The position numbers and the translations under genes are program-made. From CAZWAP01 sp964632005 (lineage in GTDB: Bacteria; Planctomycetota; Phycisphaerae; Sedimentisphaerales; Anaerobacaceae): a DNA stretch of 61,384 nucleotides. The stretch is from the NCBI GenBank assembly GCA_964632005.1, contig CAZWAP010000011.1:1-61384 (forward strand), written 5' to 3'. Positions 54,405 through 61,384 of the stretch are shown piece by piece. The notes beneath the pieces are model-generated. The model saw only the letters and a program-made list of their open reading frames with translations. It ran no database searches and was not told the origin of the DNA. Each line of letters begins with the position of its first letter. The first letter of the stretch is position 1.

Positions 54405-55292
54405 ATGCTGAACCTGCCATTACACGAGATGATCTTGTGGACCCTGGTGATAGTGATTTACTCGGGCGCTGCGGTAGTAGGGGTCGTTCAACTGCTCGGC
54501 GAGAGTCGCAGGTACAGCCGGTACTTAGTGCCCCTGATGGTCTCGGGTGCGGTACTGGAGGCGGCGGTGCTGGTGGCCAGGGCCGTGACGATAAAGGCGG
54601 TGCCCCTGACGGGTATATTCGAGTCGTTGATTGTCCTGACGATGGTCTTCGTGCTGGCTTACCTGTTCCTTGGGATAACGGTCCATCGTGTATGGTTCGG
54701 GTCGCTGGTAGTCTGGGTAATTTTGGGCCTTGTGATCCTGGCGGCGATGGTGGCTGAGCCGGCCTCAACAGCCCAGGAGGCGGCCTCAACACCCTGGGCG
54801 ATCGCCCACGCCATCGCGATGATCTTAGGTGGTGCCGCTGCAACGCTGGCCACCGCAAGCGCGGTTCTCTACCTGCTTGGCAGGCACAAGCTGAAACAGA
54901 AGAAGGTTCTGCAAGTCCTCGGGAAGGTCCCGAACATCGAGCGGCTCCAGAGGATGAATATGCTGAGCCTGAGGGCGTGCTTCGTACTGATGAGCCTGGG
55001 CCTGGCCAGCGGGATCGGCCTGGCGACGATCTCGAGCTCGCTGAATATGACCGGCTGGGACTGGGCCACAGACCCCAAGATCGTCCTTATCACCGCGGTC
55101 TGGGTGCTGTTGGGGCTTGTACTGGTGCTGTGCAGGAGCGCTAAATTAAAGGAAAGGACCGTCGCGTACGTAACCATCGTGGCGTTCGCATTGATCCTGT
55201 TTGCGGTGGTGGGGACCTCGGTTTTCTGCGGCTCCGGGCACAAGTTTACCGGGCGGGGCGCCGAGGCACCAAACAGGCTGGATAACAGTTAG
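54405..55292 (+). CDS. HemX/CcsA-like polytopic membrane protein
   Basis: A 295-residue protein with about eight membrane helices and the CcsA/CcmF-like segment TPWAIAHAIAMILGGAAAT containing a conserved His. It lies two bases before hemA, as hemX does in Bacillus, where HemX controls glutamyl-tRNA reductase levels; CcsA relatives handle heme for cytochrome c maturation. Both jobs fit, since this genome encodes a multiheme cytochrome. I favour HemX-like by context, without proof. Confidence 0.82.
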   Translation: MLNLPLHEMILWTLVIVIYSGAAVVGVVQLLGESRRYSRYLVPLMVSGAVLEAAVLVARAVTIKAVPLTGIFESLIVLTMVFVLAYLFLGITVHRVWFGSLVVWVILGLVILAAMVAEPASTAQEAASTPWAIAHAIAMILGGAAATLATASAVLYLLGRHKLKQKKVLQVLGKVPNIERLQRMNMLSLRACFVLMSLGLASGIGLATISSSLNMTGWDWATDPKIVLITAVWVLLGLVLVLCRSAKLKERTVAYVTIVAFALILFAVVGTSVFCGSGHKFTGRGAEAPNRLDNS

Positions 55293-55294
55293 AG

Positions 55295-56629
55295 ATGAAA
55301 ATAATAGTACTTGGACTGAATCATAAGACCGCTCCGGTGGAGGTCCGCGAGAGGCTCGCGTTCGACGCCGACCAGGCCGTCAGGGCCCTGAGCGAGCTCA
55401 AGAAGCGATTTACAGACGCTGAATTCGTGCTGATATCCACGTGCAACCGGGTCGAGCTATACTGTGCCGGCAGACAGTACGGGCGGGCCGATGCGGAGGT
55501 TCTGGCTGGGTTCCTCGCAGAGTTCCACGGTGTGAAGCTGGAGGACTTCGAGCGGTTCCTGTACGTTCATGAGGGTCAACAGGCGGTCAAGCACCTGCTG
55601 ACGGTTGCTTCGAGCCTTGACAGCATGGTGGTCGGAGAGGCGCAGATAATAGGGCAGGTCAAGGACAGCTACCGGCTTGCGTGTGCGGCCAAGAGCACCG
55701 GCAAGGTTCTCAATCGGCTCTTCCACTGCGCGTTCGCCACCAGCAAGAAGGTATATTCCACAACCTCCATCTCCAGTGGGCGGGTCAGCGTGGCCGGTGT
55801 GGCGGTGCAACTGGCCGAGCAGCTATTTGCCGAGATCAGCTCGGCCAAAGTGGTTGTCATTGGGGCCGGCCAGATGGGTCAGTTGATCATTGAGCACCTG
55901 CTGAAGGCCGGGGCCAGGGATATAACGGTAGTCAACCGCTCGTTCGACCAAGGCCGAAAAACCGCCGAGCAGTACGGCGTCAAGGTGGGAAAATGGCAAG
56001 AACTCAACGAGCAGCTGGCAGAGGCGGCTATAGCCATAGCCTCGGCCTCCGTGCAGGATTACCTGTTCAGGAAGGATTCCTTCAAACAAATAAGACGCCG
56101 GCGACGAGGAGCGTTGCTGATAATCGACATTGCGGTACCACGGAACTTCGATCCGGCCATCAACGAGCTTGAGGAGGTCTACCTCTACAGTGTGGACGAC
56201 CTTGCCGAGGTAGCAGAGCAGAACCGCAAGGCCCGCGAGCGGGATATGGCAAGGGGTATGCAGATTGTTGCCGAGAGCGCCGCGGAGTTTATGGAGTGGT
56301 TCGGGGCCAGGGATATAGGGCCGCTGATCGGCCGGATGAAGGAGCAATTCGCACGGATCGGAAAGGAGGAGATGGAGCGGTTCTTCGTAGGACCCCGGCA
56401 GGACGCCTCCTGCCGGGATGTTATGGAGGCTATGATCAACCGGGTGGTCAACAAGCTTGTGCACTGCGTGATCCACAACGTCAACCTTGTGGCCAGGGAT
56501 AATGGGCCGGCCGAGGCCGCAAGACTACTCGATAGCATCGTGCGACGTGCCGAAGAGATTGCCTCGCAATCGAGCCAGGTAGAGCAGCGAAACACTACCA
56601 CTGCCAGCGATAAGGATGCAGAGCCGTGA
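55295..56629 (+). CDS. hemA: glutamyl-tRNA reductase
   Basis: First committed step of C5-pathway tetrapyrrole synthesis. 444 residues; catalytic Cys50 in ISTCNRVELY, the GLNHKTAPVEVRERLAF start, the NADPH-binding VVVIGAGQMGQLI and the ADVALLLDI-like IIDIAVPRNFDP. A C-terminal dimerisation helix and a Thr/Ser-rich tail follow. The stop overlaps the GTG start of the next gene (GTGA), so AhbD translation is coupled. Confidence 0.97.
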   Translation: MKIIVLGLNHKTAPVEVRERLAFDADQAVRALSELKKRFTDAEFVLISTCNRVELYCAGRQYGRADAEVLAGFLAEFHGVKLEDFERFLYVHEGQQAVKHLLTVASSLDSMVVGEAQIIGQVKDSYRLACAAKSTGKVLNRLFHCAFATSKKVYSTTSISSGRVSVAGVAVQLAEQLFAEISSAKVVVIGAGQMGQLIIEHLLKAGARDITVVNRSFDQGRKTAEQYGVKVGKWQELNEQLAEAAIAIASASVQDYLFRKDSFKQIRRRRRGALLIIDIAVPRNFDPAINELEEVYLYSVDDLAEVAEQNRKARERDMARGMQIVAESAAEFMEWFGARDIGPLIGRMKEQFARIGKEEMERFFVGPRQDASCRDVMEAMINRVVNKLVHCVIHNVNLVARDNGPAEAARLLDSIVRRAEEIASQSSQVEQRNTTTASDKDAEP

Positions 56630-57717
56630 AACACCCCCCACAGCCGAGCCGAATCCTCAGACTGCTGTTCTGGGAGACAACTATAAGGTGCAATCTGAGC
56701 TGCGCCCATTGTCGGCGAATCGAATCGGACCGGGCCAGCCCGGCCGATCTGGGCACCAGCGAAGGCCTTGGGTTGATAGATCAGCTGGCCGAGATAGGCC
56801 AAGAACAGCGGATAATGCCGGTGCTGGTCTTCTCTGGGGGTGAGCCGCTCTGCCGGGAGGACATCTTCGAGCTGGCTTCTCACGCTCGCCAGGCGGGTCT
56901 GACGCTCGCCCTGGCAACGAACGGGACCCTCATCGAGCCGGCCGTAGCCCAGAAGATACACGACAACCACTTCGCAAGGGTCTCAGTGAGCCTGGATGGG
57001 GCAACCAGCGATGTCCATAACAAGCTGCGGCAACTGGAAGGCTCGTTCGAGAAGGCCCTCGAGGGTATAGGCCATTTACGCGACAGAGGGGTACCCTTCC
57101 AGATAAATATCACCCTGACCAGGCAAAATTGCCACCAGCTTCGGGACGTGTACGAGCTGGCTAGGTCGCTTGGGGCAGTGGCTTTGCACATATTTATGCT
57201 GGTGCCGGTCGGCTGCGGGCAGGATCTGGCCAAGAGCGATATGCTCTCGCCGGAGGAGTACGAGCAGATGCTCCTGGAGGTATCCAGGCTCGACGGCCTG
57301 GGTCGGCTCCAGGTCAAGGTTACCTGCGGCCCGCATTACGAGAGGGTAATCCGCCAGCAGGGGGTCGGAAGGACCCGTGCAGTCCAGCCTGGCTCGGGGC
57401 CACCCGGCCCGGTGAGAGGATGCCTGGCGGGCTTGGCTGTGCTGTTCGTTGGGCATAAGGGGGATGTTTTTCCGTGCGGCTACCTGCCGGTTAAGTGCGG
57501 AAATATCCTCGAGAGCAGGCTCATCGAGATATGGCAAAACAACGAGGACCTGGCCAGGATGAGAGACAGCGACAACCTCGAAGGAAAATGCGGGATATGC
57601 GAATACAAGAAGCTCTGCGGCGGCTGCCGGGCCAGAGCATACGCGGCGACCGGCAACTACCTGGCCGAGGAACCCTTCTGCGCGTATATACCGCCGCAGG
57701 CCGAAACCGGAGCCTGA
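56626..57717 (+). CDS. radical SAM heme b synthase (AhbD-like)
   Basis: A 363-residue radical SAM/SPASM enzyme. The cluster Cys are C22, C26 and C29 in IRCNLSCAHC; the SAM-binding VFSGGEPLCRED follows. The C-terminal SPASM part has Cys in FPCGYLPVKCGN, GKCGICEYKKLCGGC and EPFC. The N-terminal LRLLFWETTIRCNLSC resembles AhbD, which converts Fe-coproporphyrin III to heme b by oxidising two propionates to vinyls. The position between hemA and AhbC supports this. GTG start. Confidence 0.87.
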   Translation: MKHPPQPSRILRLLFWETTIRCNLSCAHCRRIESDRASPADLGTSEGLGLIDQLAEIGQEQRIMPVLVFSGGEPLCREDIFELASHARQAGLTLALATNGTLIEPAVAQKIHDNHFARVSVSLDGATSDVHNKLRQLEGSFEKALEGIGHLRDRGVPFQINITLTRQNCHQLRDVYELARSLGAVALHIFMLVPVGCGQDLAKSDMLSPEEYEQMLLEVSRLDGLGRLQVKVTCGPHYERVIRQQGVGRTRAVQPGSGPPGPVRGCLAGLAVLFVGHKGDVFPCGYLPVKCGNILESRLIEIWQNNEDLARMRDSDNLEGKCGICEYKKLCGGCRARAYAATGNYLAEEPFCAYIPPQAETGA

Positions 57718-57741
57718 CCCCAACCAAGAACAGGAGCCAAG

Positions 57742-59013
57742 ATGATAAACATCAGCAAGTTGTATTGCGAGCAGGTAACGCCGGGGGACTGGCTGAGGTA
57801 TGGAGAGAAGGGCTACGGGGAACGGCCGGGCGAGGTCGTACCGAAAAAGGCATCCGAAAGACGCCCCATCGTGGTGTGGAATATCACGAGGGCCTGCAAC
57901 CTCAAGTGCATACACTGCTACAATGACAGCGGGGCCGGCAAGCCAGCCGACGAGGTCTCGACGAGCAAGGCGAAGGAGATTCTGGATGACCTGGCGAGGT
58001 TTGGCTGCCCGTCGGTGCTGTTCTCCGGCGGTGAGCCTCTTATGAGGGAGGACCTGTTCGAGCTTATCGAATACGCTGGCAACAAGGGCCTGCGGACAGT
58101 TATATCGACGAACGGAACCCTCATAACAAGGGAGAAAGCGGCGATAATCAAGCAAGAAGGCGTCTGTTACGTGGGCATCAGCCTCGATGGTATAGGGGCC
58201 GTAAACGACAGGTTCAGGGCGGTCGAAGGGGCATTCGAGCGGGCCGTAGCCGGGATAAGGCACTGCCAGGACGCCGGGATCCGAATCGGCCTTAGGCTGA
58301 CGCTGACCCAGCGGAACGTCCAGGATCTGGAGGCCCTCTTTGAATTCCTCGAAAAAGAGAATATCGAGCGAGCCTGCTTCTACCACCTTGTTCCCAGTGG
58401 AAGAGGCCGGGCCATCAGCGTCGAAGGCCTCGCCCACCCCCAGAGCCGCTCGGCGGTGGAGGTCATCCTTTCGAAGACCGAACAGCTCAAACAGGCGGGC
58501 AGAAAGACCGACATCCTCACCGTGGATAACCACGTCGATGGGGTCTATCTCTACCTCAAACTGCTCAAGAGAGACCCGAAACGGGCCGAAAACGTCTGGA
58601 AATTGCTATGCTGGAACGGCGGCGGATTGTACAGCAGCGGGGTGGGAATAGGCTGTATCGACTTCAACGGCAGGGTCCATCCCGACCAGTTCTGGTGGCA
58701 TTATGACCTCGGAAGCGTCCACGAAAAACCCTTCAGCCGAATCTGGACCGACCCTGATGAGCCGTTGTTGAAGGGGCTTAGGAACCGAAAGGCGTACATA
58801 AAGGGCCGATGTCGGCTCTGCAGGTTCTTCGATGCCTGCGGCGGCAGTTTAAGGGTCCGCGCTGAGCTGCGTTTCGGCGACCCGTGGGCGCCGGACCCGG
58901 CCTGCTACCTCACAAACGAGGAGATCGGTCTCGACCAGGAAAAACAAGAAGAGCTTCGGGAAGCAGGCGAAATCTTCACCCTGGCAGAAATGGAGGAACG
59001 AGCGTGGGGATAA
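57742..59013 (+). CDS. radical SAM 12,18-didecarboxysiroheme deacetylase (AhbC-like)
   Basis: A 423-residue radical SAM/SPASM protein beginning MINISKLYCEQVTPGDWLRYG, an N-terminal stretch typical of AhbC. Cluster Cys are C52, C56 and C59 in ACNLKCIHCYND. SAM motif VLFSGGEPLMRED; C-terminal Cys in GRCRLCRFFDACGG and DPACYLT. AhbC removes two acetate side chains from didecarboxysiroheme to give Fe-coproporphyrin III, the substrate of AhbD. AGGAG precedes the ATG, 24 nt after the AhbD gene. Last gene of the heme operon. Confidence 0.9.
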   Translation: MINISKLYCEQVTPGDWLRYGEKGYGERPGEVVPKKASERRPIVVWNITRACNLKCIHCYNDSGAGKPADEVSTSKAKEILDDLARFGCPSVLFSGGEPLMREDLFELIEYAGNKGLRTVISTNGTLITREKAAIIKQEGVCYVGISLDGIGAVNDRFRAVEGAFERAVAGIRHCQDAGIRIGLRLTLTQRNVQDLEALFEFLEKENIERACFYHLVPSGRGRAISVEGLAHPQSRSAVEVILSKTEQLKQAGRKTDILTVDNHVDGVYLYLKLLKRDPKRAENVWKLLCWNGGGLYSSGVGIGCIDFNGRVHPDQFWWHYDLGSVHEKPFSRIWTDPDEPLLKGLRNRKAYIKGRCRLCRFFDACGGSLRVRAELRFGDPWAPDPACYLTNEEIGLDQEKQEELREAGEIFTLAEMEERAWG

Positions 59014-59046
59014 TCGCAGTCCTCAATTTGGGGCTTGCAGGCGGGC

Positions 59047-60159
59047 TCAGGTCAGGAACTTCAGGATGATCCTCCTGTAGTAGTCAACGCCCTTTTCGAC
59101 GTCACAAATGTCGATGTACTCATCAGGCTTGTGGCACAGGTCCGACTTGCCGGGTCCGAAAATTACCACGGGGACCCCGAGCCGGGCGAAATGCGGCCCG
59201 TCCGTGGTAAAGCCGACTGCCTCGGTCCGGTCGATGCCCACGGCACTGCATAAATCCCGCACAAAACTACAGCCGTTATCCGTTTCAAGCGGCTCGACCT
59301 CTCGAAGAACGGTTACATCCGCGTCAAATTGAGCATCGCGCGAGCGTAGCTTTGCGAGAATCTCTCTGACGCCGCTGACTATGTCGAGGTGATTCTGGGC
59401 GGGTAGCGTGCGAAAATCGATGCCGATGGTGCATTTGTCCGGTACAACATTGAGGGCCTTGCCGCCGACGATCGTATTGATGCTCATAGAGCAACCGCCC
59501 AGAAGCTCGTGGGGTTCGACCCCGCTATCATACTCAGCCAGCTCATCGAGGACGGCTCTCATTGAAGTTATGGCATTGACGCCCAGATGTGGCGTTGAAC
59601 TGTGGGCGGTCTTGCCCCTGGTTGTAAGCTCAAGCCACAGCATCCCCCTGTGGGCGGTAACAATATCGAAGTTCGTCGGCTCGGGGATAATGACGCCTGC
59701 AAGCTCCGGAAGGTTACCACGGTCACGAATGAACCGCAGCGCCCCGCAGCTATCGGTCTCCTCGCCGGCAAGGGCCGCAAAGACTATCCCGCCGAGCAGC
59801 TCAGTCCCTGCTTCGACCACCTGCTTGATTGCGGTAACAACCGCCGTAATCCCGCCCTTCATATCGGCGGAGCCCCGCCCATGGATCCTGCCGTCCGCTT
59901 CGATGCCGCTGAAAGGCGGATGCTTCCAGGTCGCCTCGCCTGGACCGACGACGTCAAGATGGCAGGCGAATAAGAGGGCGTCTCTGTCGCCTGGAGCTTC
60001 TATCCAGGCCGAGACGTTGGCCCTGTTTTCGTCCCAGACATCTATGCGGGTCTCTATGCCGGAGCGGGCAAGCTCGTCGCGGATCACTTGTGCTGCTGAC
60101 AATTCCCCGGCTGCGGCGGTGGATTCGCACCGAACGAGTTTACTGAGTAACTGCTTCAT
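59047..60159 (-). CDS. M20-family metallopeptidase (ArgE/DapE-like deacylase)
   Basis: A 370-residue dizinc hydrolase: LFACHLDVVGPG with the first metal ligands, GRGSADMKGGITAVV with the bridging Asp, ALAGEETDSCG with catalytic and metal Glu, IIPEPTNFDIV, and TTDGPHFARLGVPVVIFGPG near the C-terminus with the last His. It removes acyl groups from amino acids such as N-acetylornithine or succinyl-diaminopimelate; a DapE role would fit dapA and dapB in this window but cannot be told apart from ArgE here. Confidence 0.88.
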   Translation of the reverse strand: MKQLLSKLVRCESTAAAGELSAAQVIRDELARSGIETRIDVWDENRANVSAWIEAPGDRDALLFACHLDVVGPGEATWKHPPFSGIEADGRIHGRGSADMKGGITAVVTAIKQVVEAGTELLGGIVFAALAGEETDSCGALRFIRDRGNLPELAGVIIPEPTNFDIVTAHRGMLWLELTTRGKTAHSSTPHLGVNAITSMRAVLDELAEYDSGVEPHELLGGCSMSINTIVGGKALNVVPDKCTIGIDFRTLPAQNHLDIVSGVREILAKLRSRDAQFDADVTVLREVEPLETDNGCSFVRDLCSAVGIDRTEAVGFTTDGPHFARLGVPVVIFGPGKSDLCHKPDEYIDICDVEKGVDYYRRIILKFLT

Positions 60160-60167
60160 ATCGGGTA

Positions 60168-60195
60168 ATTATATCGTCCGGCCGGCCGGCGTGAA
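60168..60195 (-). promoter_or_regulatory. possible near-leaderless promoter of the M20 peptidase gene
   Basis: Minus strand: TTCACG (60195-60190), a 16-nt spacer and a perfect TATAAT (60173-60168), only 8 nt before the ATG at 60159, so the mRNA may have almost no leader. Confidence 0.4.
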
Positions 60196-60349
60196 GGCTT
60201 TACCGGCGCTAAGGCTGCCATAGGTCACCTCCCAGCCGACCTGCAGCCGGGCGCCACCGGCAACAGCAGCTGCCGTTGGTCGAGCCCGTGGGCGCGGGCC
60301 GAACCAAGGCTATAGAGCGCGTTTTTTGGCGATTTTTGGGGCTTCGCAG

Positions 60350-60379
60350 TTGACAACCTGTCCTGGCAGATGCTACTCT
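60350..60379 (+). promoter_or_regulatory. promoter of tRNA-Met
   Basis: A perfect TTGACA at 60350-60355, an 18-nt spacer and TACTCT at 60374-60379, about 20 nt before the tRNA. Confidence 0.5.
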
Positions 60380-60399
60380 TCTGGCGTTTACAAGCTACT

Positions 60400-60473
60400 G
60401 GCGGCGTAGCTCAGCTGGTTAGAGCATGGGATTCATAAGCCCAGGGTCGTTGGTTCGAATCCAACCGCCGCTA
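60400..60473 (+). tRNA. tRNA-Met (anticodon CAT)
   Basis: A 74-nt cloverleaf: acceptor GGCGGCG/CGCCGCT (G-U at 1-72), D arm GCTC...GAGC, anticodon loop TTCATAA, variable loop GGGTC, T arm GTTGG-TTCGAAT-CCAAC, discriminator A; CCA is not encoded. Elongator Met is likely because the initiator's unpaired 1-72 is absent; a lysidine-modified Ile tRNA with CAT cannot be excluded. The innermost anticodon-stem pair is an A-G mismatch. Confidence 0.93.
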
Positions 60474-60641
60474 TTGCCCGCTTGGCGGTCCGCCATAGAG
60501 CAGGGAAATGCGAGGCACGATATTTTGAGTGTGGAACAAATCCGAATGACCAGAGGTCGGAAAGTCCAAAACGAACAGCCTGGCCTGGATAAGGCCGAGG
60601 GCACCGGTGTTGTTCTGGATTTCGAGTTTTGAGTTTTTTGT

Positions 60642-60714
60642 GCCCCCATCGTCTAGTGGCCTAGGATATCAGGTTCTCATCCTGGAGACAGGGGTTCGAC
60701 TCCCCTTGGGGGTA
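60642..60714 (+). tRNA. tRNA-Glu (anticodon CTC)
   Basis: A 73-nt cloverleaf: acceptor GCCCCCA/TGGGGGT, anticodon loop TTCTCAT, T arm AGGGG-TTCGACT-CCCCT, discriminator A; CCA is not encoded. It reads GAG codons; Glu-tRNA is also the substrate of the HemA reductase encoded 5 kb upstream. Confidence 0.95.
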
Positions 60715-60715
60715 T

Positions 60716-60738
60716 TTTGACCGACACGGTCGGTCAAA
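60716..60738. repeat. perfect inverted repeat directly after tRNA-Glu
   Basis: Arms TTTGACCGAC and GTCGGTCAAA around a 3-nt ACG loop, starting two bases after the tRNA. It could be a tRNA terminator or processing hairpin (without a following T run) or, by its TetR-operator-like look, a protein-binding site for the gene downstream. Confidence 0.6.
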
Positions 60739-60846
60739 GTAGAGCATTTGAGCAGAAGAACAACTGAACAGTAGATGTAAAACAAGCAAACGCTCAAGTG
60801 CGGTCGCCGTATGCTCGACCGATCCATCCGAGGGAACGCCCACTCG

Positions 60847-61206
60847 ATGACTGCCGAGACAGAACCTGATGAGAGAACGGAAGACTTTGGGCGCAACTTA
60901 TGGCTCCTAAAAGCGCCGCTCGATATATACAGGCTCACCTTGCTTAATGGCGGGGAGTTACGACGGTGGGAACCATTCTTTGGCTTCTTGCAGCAAATTA
61001 CCCTTCGCTTTTATATGCTCGGTATCTGTGCACTCTTTGAAGAGGAAAAAGGTGAAGGGCAGCAAGTATATCCACTAAGCTCATTGTCGGGCATCCTCAA
61101 CTTTGTAGAGCGATATCCTCTCAGGTGTAAGGACCCTCCGGCAGAGTTTATTGAAGAACACTGCAAGCCGGATACAAGATTGCTCGCAGAGCTTAGGTGG
61201 GAGTGA
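60847..61206 (+). CDS. hypothetical protein, possibly HEPN/AbiU2-like
   Basis: About 119 residues from ATG 60847 (131 from ATG 60811). An all-helical pattern with LLNGGELRRWEPFFGFLQQITLRFYMLGICALFE, loosely like HEPN-family toxin-type or AbiU2-like proteins; no R-x4-6-H motif is seen, so this is weak. It lies just after two tRNA genes, a common site for accessory genes. A short GTG-start frame of 35 codons (61203-61310) overlaps its stop and may be its frameshifted tail or a coupled small gene. Confidence 0.55.
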   Translation: MTAETEPDERTEDFGRNLWLLKAPLDIYRLTLLNGGELRRWEPFFGFLQQITLRFYMLGICALFEEEKGEGQQVYPLSSLSGILNFVERYPLRCKDPPAEFIEEHCKPDTRLLAELRWE

Positions 61207-61302
61207 TTCCATATAGCATAGAGAAGTCCACGAAGGTTCAGGTGTGCCTCGTCCGTATCCTGTGGGAATTAGGCCTTGAGGATGTCAGGAGACACTTCGA
61301 CG

Positions 61303-61384
61303 ATGAATAAGTCGCCCCATCAGACCGAAGATGAGCGCTATATGCGGGTAGCGATTGATGCGGCGAAGGTCGCCGAGGAAAACG
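61303..61384 (+). CDS. 5' end of a probable nucleoside/nucleotide deaminase-family gene, cut by the window edge
   Basis: The reading frame starts MNKSPHQTEDERYMRVAIDA at ATG 61303 and runs off the window. The H-Q-x-D-E-R-Y-M-R-V-A-I spacing is like the first helix of CDA-fold deaminases (TadA, guanine deaminase or RibD). The zinc motif lies outside the window, so the assignment is tentative. Confidence 0.45.
   Translation, partial: MNKSPHQTEDERYMRVAIDAAKVAEEN

Noticed and set aside
57076..58533. 485-codon open frame on the minus strand across the two radical SAM genes
   Set aside because: A shadow frame caused by high GC at codon third positions; both plus-strand genes have complete family signatures.
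1..61384. CRISPR arrays, insertion sequences, integrases, prophage genes
   Set aside because: No regularly spaced repeats, transposase motifs or phage structural genes were seen on either strand.

Overview
The window looks like a piece of a Planctomycetota genome, most likely class Phycisphaerae, from a draft (probably metagenome- or single-cell-derived) assembly: GC is high, two 100-N gaps are present, and the gene content is typical of that group. It has tandem formylglycine sulfatases with RR signal peptides, Gfo/Idh/MocA and DUF1080 (3-keto-glycoside hydrolase) proteins, an NPCBM/GH27 alpha-galactosidase, a streptopain-type protease with a dockerin-like tail, a DUF1559-like pseudopilin and a DUF4954 protein. 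Taxonomy is inferred from gene content only. I saw no CRISPR array, insertion sequence, phage module or rRNA.

Layout. 0-3.2 kb: thioesterase, purF, purM. 3.3-12 kb: membrane protein, secreted C10 protease, ferritin-like protein, enolase-superfamily enzyme, degenerate amidase-like protein, DUF4954 protein. 12-18 kb: nagB, a parvulin foldase convergent with it across a strong terminator, GH27, a candidate small RNA on the minus strand, a pseudopilin. 18-28 kb: dapB, Gfo/Idh/MocA plus tandem DUF1080, an M14 carboxypeptidase and three consecutive sulfatases (the last broken by a gap). 28-37.8 kb: minus-strand operon ftsY-pgsA-ribBA-lipoprotein, divergent dnaA, a glycosyltransferase, pdxJ-dapA and a PPi-type phosphofructokinase. 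38-44 kb: aldo/keto reductase, a tetraheme cytochrome c fused to DUF1080, a GH140-like DUF4038 hydrolase and a CE15-like glucuronoyl esterase. 44.4-45.6 kb: glutaredoxin plus thioredoxin reductase.

45.7-51.5 kb is the most unusual part: a minus-strand sulfur-assimilation operon led by an Rrf2 regulator (DUF2061, APS/PAPS reductase, MetY-type sulfhydrylase, ThiS-like sulfur carrier, ThiF/MoeB-type E1, M67-protease fragment fused to sulfite reductase, TusA domain, cysteine synthase). Its content matches the protein-thiocarboxylate (HcyS/HcyF/HcyD/Sir/MetY) homocysteine route described in Wolinella. Here, however, metY has lost its middle, the protease is cut and fused to sulfite reductase, and the cysteine synthase is broken with its internal blocks in the wrong order. 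Either this locus is decaying through deletions or the assembly is chimeric here.

51.7-59 kb encodes siroheme-dependent heme synthesis: hemB, hemC, one AhbA/B-type siroheme decarboxylase, a HemX/CcsA-like protein, hemA, AhbD and AhbC. The end of the window holds an M20 peptidase, tRNA-Met(CAT), tRNA-Glu(CTC), an unknown small protein and the start of a probable deaminase gene. Sigma70-like promoters with 16-18 nt spacers can be read before most transcription units.
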